Assembly (NCBI GenBank): GCA_963920705.1
Contig: OY987238.1
Location: forward strand, 14,502,183 to 14,566,182
Length of the DNA stretch: 64,000 bases
From: Odiellus spinosus
Taxonomy: Eukaryota; Arthropoda; Arachnida; Opiliones; Phalangiidae
Reading direction: 5' to 3'
Shown here: positions 49,701 to 61,700 of the stretch, in pieces
Numbering within the stretch: the first letter of the stretch is position 1
How the letters are laid out: each line of letters opens with the position of its first letter
Made by a program: the position numbers and the translations under genes
Notes under the pieces: generated by a model
The model's database searches: none
What the model saw: the letters and a program-made list of their open reading frames with translations, nothing else
What the model was told of the DNA's origin: nothing

Positions 49701-52700
49701 AAATTGAGTGGCAACTGGATTTTGATTAAATGCCACAGCAGCTTGATTAACACCAAATTGGGTTATAGCTTGATTTTGGTTAAATTGATTTACAAGAGCT
49801 TGATTTTGACCAGCTTGTTGAATTATCGTTTGGTTTTGATTGAACTGGTTAACCATGGCTTGATTTTGGTTAAATTGATTTACAAGAGCTTGATTTTGAA
49901 CCACTTGTTCCATCATTGCTTGATTTTGACCAAATTGACTAACAATGGCTTGGTTTTGACTAACAGCTTGATTTTGAATGAATTGTATAGCTGCCTGATT
50001 ATTTTGAAAGTTGGCTTGATTTTGTACGCACTGAGTCAGTTGCTGTTGACGTCCTATGACTTGCGCCAAATGTTGCCTACCTTTGACCTGAATTAGCTGT
50101 TGAGCGCCTTTTAATTGAAATAACTGCCCATCCTTTAGCTGAAACAATTGCTGCCCATCTTTAAGATGTATTACTTGTTGTCCACCGTTCATTTTGATGA
50201 CTGGTAAATGTTGACCTTCTTGTATTTGCGTATAAGACTGATTTTGTTGTTGCATTCCTTGAACTTGTTGCGTCAGATGATTTTGGCTTTGAGGAGGCGA
50301 TGTTATCATTTCCATTTGAGTCGTAGCATTAAAATTTTGCATCTGAAACGACTGAAGTTGAATCTGAGGCGAAGTTAGCGCCGGAAATTGAACATTTTGA
50401 ACTTGAATGTTAGGTTGAAGCTGCGATAACTGAGTAAATTGATGCTGAGCTACGTTATTGGTTGTTAAAAATTGTTGAACGCACGATTGTTGAATCTGTT
50501 GCTGATGAAAAGTTGGAACTTGGTTTAGTTGATTTAACTGAATCGGGGCCATTTGGGTCGTCTGGGGAAGTAGCGAACAGTTTTGCTGCAATATTTGTAG
50601 AGAATTTTGAGGATTAGGCTGAAAATTAACAGTCTGCCCTTGTTGATTTCCTAACATAAGTCCTAACTGTTGGAAGACCGAGTTTTGGGCGCAAGGGAAT
50701 TGTATTTGCGGATCCATCGTAGTTATCGTATTATTGGTTCCCATAAGTTGTTGCAAAGTCTGAATTTGCGCCGCTACATTAGAATTATCTGATACGAAAG
50801 GTAAATTAAGAGTGAACTTCATCGTATCGTTATTCGAAACTGTTAAAGCTCCTAAATATGATAAATTTTGATTGGCCGATATTGGTAGGGCTTGAGATAT
50901 TGTAGAACTTATAGAGTCTTGCGAATCAAAGTCTTTTTTAGGGATTACTAGAGTTCCCCCTTGAATAGGGACAATCTCAGCCTTCCCGCAAAGGCTGTCG
51001 AGCTCTTTCAAAGGTTGAGCTTTAAGAGATTGATTTTGATTCAAAGATCCTGTTAAAATTGTTCGGTTTCCGCCCGATTTAATCTGTTCATTGCGAACGA
51101 TACAAGTTGTAATCAGTTTACTCGGGGAGAGAGTTTTAGCTCTTTTCTGAGGAGAAATTACGGAAGGCGTTGGTTTAGGAAGTAATGACTTAAACTTGGT
51201 TGGTTTGTAAAATGGAGTTCCTTTAACTTTCAAAGATTCTATCGTCCCTGATAATTGCGCGGTACTTTCAACGGGAAGACAAGTATCAGGAAATATCTCT
51301 ACAATATCAGGAAACGTTTCTACAACATTTTCATTAGTGGTAGTATGCTTAGAAACATCGGGCGCAACATCTGTTGACTCTTTCTGATCTTGGACCACAG
51401 TTTCCATGGAAGCATTTTCGAAAGTAATACTGGTACATTCGTTCACAGTTTCTATTAAGGTTGTAGAAGTATCGAGGGGTATAATGGGTTCGCTAACTAT
51501 AGTTTTCGAGTAGGTTTGAGACCCTTGACAAAGAGTTCCGCTCAAATTATTTTCCGTTGGTACGTGACGTGACTCTTTCTCGTCATTTTGAGTTTCATCT
51601 TCATCGTTTGAACTGGAATCATCCACCACAAAATTACAAAACGCAACGTGTTTATCGAAACTTTCTTTCGTACGATAAGTTCGTTTACATTTGAAACATT
51701 TATAAAGTTTAGAAGCCTCGTTGTTTCGTAATATCCCATCCTGATTAGACCCTGTAGTGTTTTGTGACGTTTCTTGAACAACATTTTCAGCCGAGAACGT
51801 TCTAGAAACTTTTGAAACTTCATTACTCGGATTCGAATCATATTGCTTCGAGTTTGAATGTTTGTGGTTATTAGATTTGACGTAATCAATTCCGCAATTA
51901 GTTAACGGAGGAGGAGATTCAGTTTGAATAGAATCATGAAGATTTCCGTTTGAAACGAGGCAACTTTTTTCTTTCGCGTAAGCGTTATTGTTGTTATCGC
52001 TAAACCGTTTCTTTCTCATCGATATAGCTTTGTGTTTCGTATTACTTAAGATACTGGTTAAATGGCACAGTCTAGAGGGCGTATTTCTTAAAGATCTAAG
52101 CGAAGATACAACAGAATCAACGTCAAGAGAAACATCTTCGTCCGACGATAACGTTTCGCAGTAACCATTCGCTACCGAAACAGTCGTAAAAACCGAACAT
52201 TCAGAGCTATTATCATTACTGTCACCCATACCCGTTGTAAAAAGTCTTTCTTTAACAGCGGGGACGCAATGTTTCTTTATGTATTTCAAAGTATCCTGAT
52301 ATCTTTTACTTCTAAGCGGATAAGTTTTAAAAATATCTTCTAGCGTTCTTTTTCTTTTACGTTTTTTACCATTTTTCCCAGTTTTTAGACTATCGTTTTT
52401 ACTTTCAGTATCATCGATACGAACATCACCGGCGTAATTATTTTGTATAAAAAGTTCCGATAAAGAATTGATTGTGGTACTTGTATCTAAAATTGAAGGG
52501 TTTTGGTTTTCAACATTTCTTTCGCTAGCTAATTTAATAATTCCATTTTTCCCATCGTGGGAATTTTCTTTTTCAATTTCATTTTCAATTGTAATAGTTT
52601 CAATCGAAGTTTTCTCTTCAATATCAGTAGCGGAAAAACTTTCATTTTCGCTGCTCGACGTAATGGAATTTAACAAAAATTCGATCGTAGCATCAATATC

Positions 52701-55700
52701 CTTAAGAATATTTTCCTCAAAATCGTTGTTAATTAAAACAAAAGATACGTTGGGAATGCGATCTGTTTGACACCCAATCGAAACTTTACTGTCAAATTTC
52801 ATTAATTTACTAATTGGGTCGTCAAAACAAGGTAAAGTTTTACACTGAGACACATTTTTGGAAGTCAAAAACATACTATTAGACTCAACATTAACTGTTC
52901 TTAATTCGTCCATGGAAGATACTGTATTTAGTAATAAGTTCAAAACATTCGTCACCGAATCCTTATCGTCTAAAGTTTGGGTCAATTCATTGACAATGCA
53001 AGCGTCACTGACTACTTCGTCCAATAATTGAACTATTTCGCAAAAGTTTTCAATATTAGCGTGTGAAATTGAGAAATTATTTAAATATTTTTCAAAATCT
53101 TCCGATCTCAATCCCGTTATTAGAGAGGGTTCAACGGAACTTTTGATTTTAACTCTATTATTATCCGGCACTAATTCGATTAAATTAACGTCGTTTCTTT
53201 CGATATTTCCCGCGCACATTTCTTTATTAACGACAGCAACTTCTTCCGAACTTAGTTTATCGTAATCTACACTACGCAATTTTTTATCCGATCTTTTACC
53301 CAATTTCTTTGAATCTCTAATAGACACGGTACCAATTTCGTTTTCGCCGATACAAACGCTAATTTTATTAATTGCGCTTAACGAAGTTAACGAATCAATT
53401 GGGTATGTTCTTTTTTGATCGCGTTTTGATTTGGGACAGTGCGAGATTGTTTCGTGATCACCAACGGGAATATTGCTTTTTAAACCCTTAGGCGTCACTA
53501 AAACAGTTCGAAAATGATACGAAACTTTTTTAGACGGATTTTTTGTGCTCCAAAAAAGTTTTGAACATCTATGGAAATAAAAAAGGCAAAGGAAAGACTT
53601 CAGAAAATGAAGAAGTAACATAATTTCTACACTATACATACTTATTATAATGCGTTTCTTATGTTAGGTTCTCTACTATATTGTTAGTGAAAGAAAATTC
53701 CTAATTTTACCTCTATCTATCCTATATAGCCCACACAATATGACTTTACACAAAGTATCTATTGTTAGGGAAACCTACTATAATGTTAAGACAATTGACA
53801 AAAATTGGGAGGTTAAACATCAGCCTTAAACATGATGTTCTATCATTTTATCGCGATATCAATCAACTTTAGGTTGATTAACAAAAAACTTACTTGAAAT
53901 AAACTGGAACAAGGCAATCCTCCCAAGCCGATGCTTCCGTAAGATATCCGAGGCTTTCAATAGTCATAGACCCTTAAAAATAAAAAGACTCTCAAAATTA
54001 TAACTATCTTTAAGCTTAATCAAAAACCAAAAATGAAATAAAAGTGACTTACCAATGAGAATCCTGATTGTGTTTGACGGAATTCCATCGAGCCATTTTT
54101 TCCTGAACAACTTTGTTGATTTGTCAGTTTGATCAATGTAGAGCGGTTTTTTCAAACGAAAATTTTGATCTTGTAGGAGATTTCCGTCTAAACACGATTG
54201 ATGGTAACTGCAAAACATTTTTCTATCTTCTTGAAAAAGGGCGCTAGATTCGCGAGCGCACATAAAATGATAATTTTCCAAACATTCGTCAACGTGACAA
54301 CCGACAGTGGCTCCGGCTTGATTGCACAAGGCACATTTCTAAAGGAGGGAGAAATTGCTTTCAGTGTAGCCTAAACTTAAGTTGTTTAGGGTCCCAAAAT
54401 TTGGGTCAAAAGATACGTACGGGCCCAAATTTGGGTCAACATAAAAGCTATGTAGGGCCCAACAGCTATTAAGTCGCAAATTTTGGGTTAAAATTAGAAA
54501 ATAACGGATAAAACTTACCAGAAATCGACCGCGTTTGATGGCTGTATGAACATTTTTTAGACAATTTGCTTCTTCCTTAACTTCGGCCGACCACAAGGCG
54601 CAATTACCGTGAACCCAACAATTCTGACCAGAATATATCAAAGGACCAGATTCCTTTATTAATAAATAACGATAACCTAGTTTAAATGATTATCTTTCCA
54701 ATGAAAATTTAGTTTAACATACGTCCAAATTTTGATCTCCATGAAATCCGCAGAGAACGCATTTCCTCGAGTCTTTAGTAAGAGGAGAACGCGAAGTCTT
54801 ATCTTTATTCCTTCGTTTTTTGAAACTGTAATTGTGATCTTGATAGGGAGGAGTAAATACTTCTAACGGTACCATTGCTGTACTTTTCGCATGACTAAGC
54901 TGATTGTACCACGGAAAAATACGTTTAAGTTGCTGCAAATATAAAATAAACTAAAAAACTAGCTTCAATACTTGAAAAGGGCAGTGAAATTACTATACCA
55001 TGTAAAATAGTTCTTTAACTTTTCGATCATTTAGTTTAGTATTGATAAGATGCGTCACGTCTTTTAGGAAGTCAGTCTTGAGTGAAAAATATTCCTGAGT
55101 TTTACGAATTCAAACTAATAGGCTTCACCATCGCTTTGCGTCATCGTAAAGTAGCCTTTTACACCGTTTTTTATGTTAGAACTGACTAAAATTTGCTACA
55201 TATATTGCGTGTGACACACTGTGACAACATTTTACGCTGCTTTTATGCTAAAACTGAATGAATTACATAGCTTTCAAGTCTGGTATTAACTTGTAACCAA
55301 ACAAGAATACGCTGCATTGGCCATGACGCAAGCTTTGGTAGACTAAGAGCCTAAAATATAAGTCAAAAACTTACAATGCATGTATAAAAGTCACATTCTA
55401 CTCTGTATAAAACCTCAACCATTTCATTCGGTGGCCCGTCTAATGAAAAAATCAATTAAGCAAAACTTAACACCGATTTTTGGTTAATATAGGTATATTA
55501 TTTGTTTTAAATATACCTGTAGTAAAAATAACATCGTTAGAATACGGATGATTAGTTTTCTCTAAAAAACACGCTTCACATTCTTCTTCTATGTATAGAA
55601 AAGATATACAGAGAAAAAAGTACTATTAGGATAAAAGAAAATGCACATTCGTTAAAATACGGTAAACGTCGTTCAAAATCACTTGCTAAATCTTACAATT

Positions 55701-58700
55701 CCTTTAAATATCTTAAAATCTCTTTCAAAATCTTAAAATCTCTTTCAAATTATCAAAATACAATTAGAATCTAAAAATCCCTTTCAAAATCATAAAATCC
55801 TTTTCCAAATACTAAAATCCTTTTCCAAATACTAAAATCCTTCTCTAAATCCCTTTCAAAACCCCCGAATTTCCCTTTCAAAACCCCCGAAATCCCTTTC
55901 AAAACCCCCGAAATCCCTTTCAAAACCCCTGAAATCCCTTTCAAAACCCCCGAAATCCCTTTCAAAACCCCCGAAATCCCTTTCAAAACCCCCGAAATCC
56001 CTTTCAAAACCCCCGAAATCCCTTTCAAAACCCCCGAAATCCCTTTCAAAACCCCCGAAATCCCTTTCAAAACCCCCGAAATCCCTTTCAAAACCCCCGA
56101 AATCCCTTTCAAAACCCCCGAAATCCCTTTCAAAACCCCCGAAATCCCTTTCGCACAAAGAAAATACCAAAAGCCAATTCAAAAACTTTAAATAACTTAA
56201 AATCGCGTAGAAAAATATCAAGCCTGACTAAAGATTAATCTAATAGATTAGAGAAGGAAAATCAAAACTTACCACTTATTGCTTTATTAGGACTACTTTG
56301 ATTTGGTTCTCCCTCTCCATTGGTCAATAATTCAACACTTGGATTGTCGCTTATATCTAATTCAGCATTAGTTGCGTTCGTCAGAGCTATCGGCGTTAGG
56401 TTTTGTTCGGTATGAAAAAGCCTACATTCTGGATAAGAGATTCGTAGTAAAGGATGAAGAATGACGAGAAATCCGGCTTTCAATTCTTCTTGAACTCGAA
56501 TTAACCAATCGGGTTTTTCCTCGGTAGAACAACGTTGGCACGTGAAAAAGGCTTCTTCCGATAAACTCGATAAGATTCGATAGATTTCCACTATAAAAAT
56601 ATTGTCCAGAAAATTAAATTGATTTTAACTCAAAAATTGCCAATAGTTTATTAAGTTCATTCTGGAATTAAAAGTTAAAAAATAAAACTGACCTGATATG
56701 TTATCGCATCTTGCGTGAACCCAAGATTCACATTTATAGCAGTTGATTACCTAGAAGAAAGTGAACACTTATCTTCAAACTTCCTCAAATAATTTTATAA
56801 ATTGAAACTTACCATGAGTTCGTCGTCTTCAACTTCGTGTAGTTTTTTACATACGTGACATTTTCCGCCAGTTTCTAATATAGATAAGCAAGCTTGGCAA
56901 AGAGCCGTGTCAAAATCCCACATGTAATCGTTCTGATTGAAAGAAAAGCTACCGCAACTTCGGCACTTCATGCAATAAGGGCAAACCCAAATTGATCTCT
57001 TTTCCGAGATGCACATTGGGTAGCCGCCTCTTGTACCCAGACACGGACCATGATACAAATCGCAACATTTTGAACATTTCAAAAGCTGAATCAAATTAAT
57101 CGGCAATGAAAGAAAAAAATAAAAATAAAAATTAGATAAACTCGAGGAATATTGTTGAAAAAATAATTAATAGGAAATATTTTACATTAGAGTTTATATT
57201 AGCGCTTCCGCCGCAAATTTTACAGCTTTGACATTTTTCACAGCACCAATTTTCAACATCTAATTTGATCGTTTTATTTTTTTCATCTACGCAGTATGTA
57301 TGATAAGGATCGCAACAAACCGTACAATAAACGAGCTATAAAGAAATGTTACAATCATCGAGAGAAGAAGAAAGATCAAGATGTTTTGAATTTAACTTAT
57401 TAAGGGTTGCAATTACTTACATTATCGATTCCAGAACTACCGCAACGATAGCAAACCGCTTGAATCCTTATAGGAAAAGATGAAAGTAGCGCGTAGCCAA
57501 GCTCTTTGGATGACAAAGAGTTTTTTTCATCCTTCAAACATAAAGCAAAAAGTTTTCCATAAAAAAAATTAAAAGGTGACGAAGCGTGGATAGTTAAACT
57601 TAACGTACCCAAAGATTAACGAGAATGCTGGTAGATTTACTGCTAGGAGAACTACAGGTAGGCTTGACCAACGAGGACGGTTCTTTCACGCAACCAACCA
57701 TTACGTTTAGGAACTTAGGAGCAAACACATTGTTGCCCTATTTGATTGATAAAAAAAGATTAGTATTAAAGCTTTCAAAAGATTTTTTGTCAGGCTTGAA
57801 AGATTTTTGAAACAAGCGCAGCGGTAACAACAAAGCTTAGTTCACAAATATTAATTCCAAAAAAAAGAAGCTAGCGCACAATCATAGCAAAAGCGGGAAC
57901 CTTAAAAAGGGATGACAGGAAATGTACTCGAACCATTTACAAATTTATTTTTATATCAACCTGATTCTAGAAAGTTTTAGAAACATGGACAGATGAGATA
58001 AAATGAGCGAGAAATAAAAAAAAGGCACAGCCTAGCTGGGTTTTAAAAGAATAGGTAGGTTGGAAAAAATCGGCTAGTTTTTATTTGATCGTTATTTACA
58101 GTCTTCCAATTTATCATATTATATTCTACTAAATGTTCAAAATTATAATTAGAAGTTAAAAAAGCTATTTTGAAAACCCTAAACCTTTTTTAAACTGTTA
58201 AGCCTATTATTTTTAAACTGTTAAGCCTATTATTTTTAAACTGTTAAGCCTATTATTTTTAAACTGTTAAGCCTATTATTTTTTAACTGTTAAGCCTATT
58301 ATTTTTAAACTGTTAAGCCTATTATTTTTAAACTGTTAAGCCTATTATTTTTAAACTGTTAAGCCTATTATTTTTAAACTGTTAAGCCTATTATTTTTAA
58401 ACTGTTAAGTCTATTATTTTTAAACTGTTAAGCCTAGTATTTTTAAACTGTTAAGCCTATTATTTTTAAACTGTTAAGCCTATTTTTAAACTGTTAAGCC
58501 TATTTTTAAACTGTTAAGCCTATTTTTAAACTGTTAAGCCTATTTTTAAACTGTTAAGCCTATTTTTAAACTGTTAGGCCTATTTTTAAACTGTTAAGTC
58601 TATTTTTAAACTGTTAAGCCTAATTTTAAACTGTTAAGCCTAATTTTAAACTGTTAAGCCTAATTTTAAACTGTTAAGCCTAATTTTAAACTGTTTAGCC

Positions 58701-61700
58701 TAACTATTTTGTTATCAATAATCAATTTCTCATATAAGAAAGAAAAACTGAGTAGATAATCAAATAAAAACTAACACAATTTTCCATTTCACCTGTACCT
58801 CATTTGAGAAAAACTATCAAACGAAAAATAGAGTATAAGCGAATACAATTCCTGATATCCCTGATTAAATAAAAACCACTTTTGCTACAAAAATTAATAA
58901 CGTTTGATACGTGAGAAAATTGCGTCTAATATCGCTAGTGTTATATATATATATATCAACACCTGTCCATGTACTATACCTTCTGGTTGACGAAGGGCCT
59001 TCTCGCGGGAATGACTAAAGTCTGCTCGTAGATGTTGCTAGTCCGTATCAAACCACCACCATTTTGTACAACGCCACCACCAGCTTTTACGGCAACAATT
59101 TTCTCTTTGCAATTTAAATCTTTGATACCCAAACCGCGGTAGGAGGAGCAGAGTCGATTTTCACCGAGACGGTTAGTCGAGGGTCGGTTATTATTGACAA
59201 CAATGCGTAAACGAGATGCGCCTTTAGTAGTAGTAGTACTAGAAGTAGTAGTAGTAGTGTCTGAGACGCCTACGTGCGCGGGAGTGGAAGCTACGGGCAA
59301 AAATTTGCTGGAAATAGTAGAGCCACAAGACGTTGACCATTTTTTACCGGCTAGCGTTTCGTCTAGCATTCCTTTTGACGCGAAACCAAACGTCCGTTCT
59401 TCTTGTTTCTCCTTTTTATCATCTTCGTGCGAGGAGGAACCGGAATTAGTTCGAGTCTTGTTGGGAGGCAATTTACTAGGAGATAAAACTTCTCCGCTAG
59501 TCGACGCCGTCGCGTTAGAAGTTGCTGAACGACATTGTCCAACTCCTCCGCCTCCGCTACTGTTACTCGTGGAAGAACAGGAAGGTGAACAAGCGGCGGC
59601 TCCGGATGATGAAAAGCCGCCGCCTCCACCTCCGTGTCTAGGACCACCCGGCGAACGACCGTCGTCTTCTTCGCCTTCCGGTGGTGGTTTATTAAACGAT
59701 TTACTAACAGCTGGAAATTGGGGCTTAAGGCATCGACGAAACCTTGAAGGATTTTAACCAAAATGATTGATAATACTACAAATTATAGACTTTAGGCTTA
59801 GCTGGAGGCAAAATATTACCAACTCACTTAAACCATATTTTAAAGTACCCCAATTTCAGGCTCATCTTTAATTCTAATTTTAAAGGGATAATGAAGACAT
59901 TTCTCATTTTCATTATCACTTTAAAGGAACCAGAAATCTGTTTTCAAAGAATCTAATTCTTCTTAATTTAATTAGATCAGGTCATTAGAAATTATTCTAC
60001 AAATATATATTAGAAAGTTCCTTCCAAAAACGCCCGCCTTCACGGTTCTTTACTTTCAAACTGAATTAGGCCCAAAAAAGGCTTAGAGAAAAATCCAACA
60101 AAAATTAGGAAATCACAAAGTAGGTTTGTTTATGACCAAAATTTATGTTTTATCCATTTTTTACCCTATTTTTCTACCCTAAAAACAGTTCAACTCGAAA
60201 TTCTCAAACCCAGGTTTGCTGGTTCCCCCAATGCCTCTAGTTAAGCCTAAAGTTTCAAATGATGAAAAAAACCTTTCCATAAACATTAATACGTACATGC
60301 AGGCTTGTTTCATTAAATTTGGACCACCAAATTTCTTTTTATCTCTAATATTTCCAAAAAAATAAAAAAAAAAATAGAATAAAAACCCTTACAATGTCCT
60401 ACAAGACCAAAAGAAAATAAAATTAAACTTACAAACAATAAATGCATTTGCCGCAATCTTCAGCGCGACACCCTTCGCATTCTTTACACCTAACTTTCCG
60501 AAGTTTCAAAAGAGTTTTTCCACTCTCTCTCTTCTTTCCCGCGAGTTTAGTTTGAAAAGGAGCTCCGGGTTTACCCATTCCAGTTCGAATACCTTGCATA
60601 CTTTTAGGATAGTTAAAGAAATTCTTAGAGTTGTCTGATGGGAAATTATCACCGACTAAAATAGAGAAAAAATTTCATTTTAACTTTAAAAAAATTTCTA
60701 CTCTTGTCGCGATTAAAGGGATAATGAAGACTAGTAAAAAGTTACGTTTAATTGCTGTGAAGAGTTAAAATATTCTAAAAAAATGTTATTAAACCTAGCC
60801 TATTTTTGGTAACTTCGCATCGTTTAAGAATACCTTGTTTTTCGTCTTTATTATCTCTTTCGTACGGTTAATTTTCTTTACCATTAATGGGCTGTCTAAG
60901 CATAGGTTTTCCAGATCTAGGCAATGCTGGTGTATTAGTTTTAACACTCGGAAGAGGAAAAGTAGCTCTAGGAGGACCCAAAACGACTGCGGCTCTACGA
61001 CAGACGTGTTTAATTCTGGGTCCCCTAGGTGGCGGATCGATCACCGTGATAGCGTTTGGAGAATCTTGAAGATGGCTGCCTAATGACGAGGTTAAGTACG
61101 GCGGAGTAGGGCTACCAGCCGCTATAGCGGGTGATACTACAATAATGGAAATTAACAAAACTTTCGGTCATCTTTTGAGCCAATGGTTATTATATTTAGC
61201 TCATTGACGCCCATTTGCGAATGTGCCTGAAAATTTTGAAGAAAATTTACTTACATAAGGCTGGACTGATAGGATCTTTATGATAATGCGTAGTTTTATT
61301 AGAAAACTTCTTAGTTTTGATGGAATCGTCATTCGGCTGTTTTCCTACATCAATTCTAAGTTCTTCTCTGGACGAAGTTGAATTATTTCGAGTAAAAAGG
61401 CTAATATCATTCAGATCTAGAAGATCACTCGATTTTGTACTATCCGGCTGTTGTACGATTTTCGTTACGGGGATTCCCGGCGCACCAAAAGGAGAAGTAA
61501 CGCGTAATTTCCCAATTTTCACAATTTTTTTCTTAGCTAAATTATTTTCAACCATTACATTGGGATCTTCAATATGTTCTCGTAACCTCGGGGTTTTTCT
61601 AGGCGGTAATTTAATTAGAGAGGGATCTTTATCAAGATTATCTTCTTTCTTATTAATCTTTCGTAACTCTTCACCTAGAGTTAAGAACGTGGTAGTAGAA

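Larger units (their letters stand above)
46085..53568 (-). other. trx: Giant 7,484-bp Trx exon, Q-rich, between FYRN and FYRC
   Basis: One open exon of about 2,494 codons. It starts inside FYRN ([14 protein letters not shown]) after an acceptor TTTCCATAG and ends at a donor AAAG, GTATG. In order it encodes an acidic Ser/Asn-rich part, a C2HC finger ([21 protein letters not shown], genomic about 51705-51635), a Ser/Thr part, a long Gln/Asn-rich part with two repeat arrays, and a Ser-rich end. The corresponding region in MLL1 is also long and disordered, but repeats of this kind are not a feature I know from it. Confidence 0.9.

Noticed and set aside
49413..50096. Plus-strand frames such as MLTNLSHRL repeats
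   Set aside because: Antisense shadows of the Gln-rich repeat in the giant trx exon.
55771..56221. Open frames with KGISGVL and ERDFGGF repeats
   Set aside because: They are translations of the 21-bp intronic minisatellite, open only because 21 is a multiple of three; no start context, splice logic or homologue.
57625..57810. Plus-strand 61-residue ORF ([11 protein letters not shown])
   Set aside because: The minus strand here is a trx exon (57737-57609) with matching splice sites and phase 0 on both sides ([13 protein letters not shown]...ILVNLW).
58186..58706. Interstitial telomere reading of the TTAGGC-containing repeat
   Set aside because: TTAGGC is the nematode telomere unit, but here it is part of a 20/23-bp unit and not a hexamer array; all genes look arthropod.
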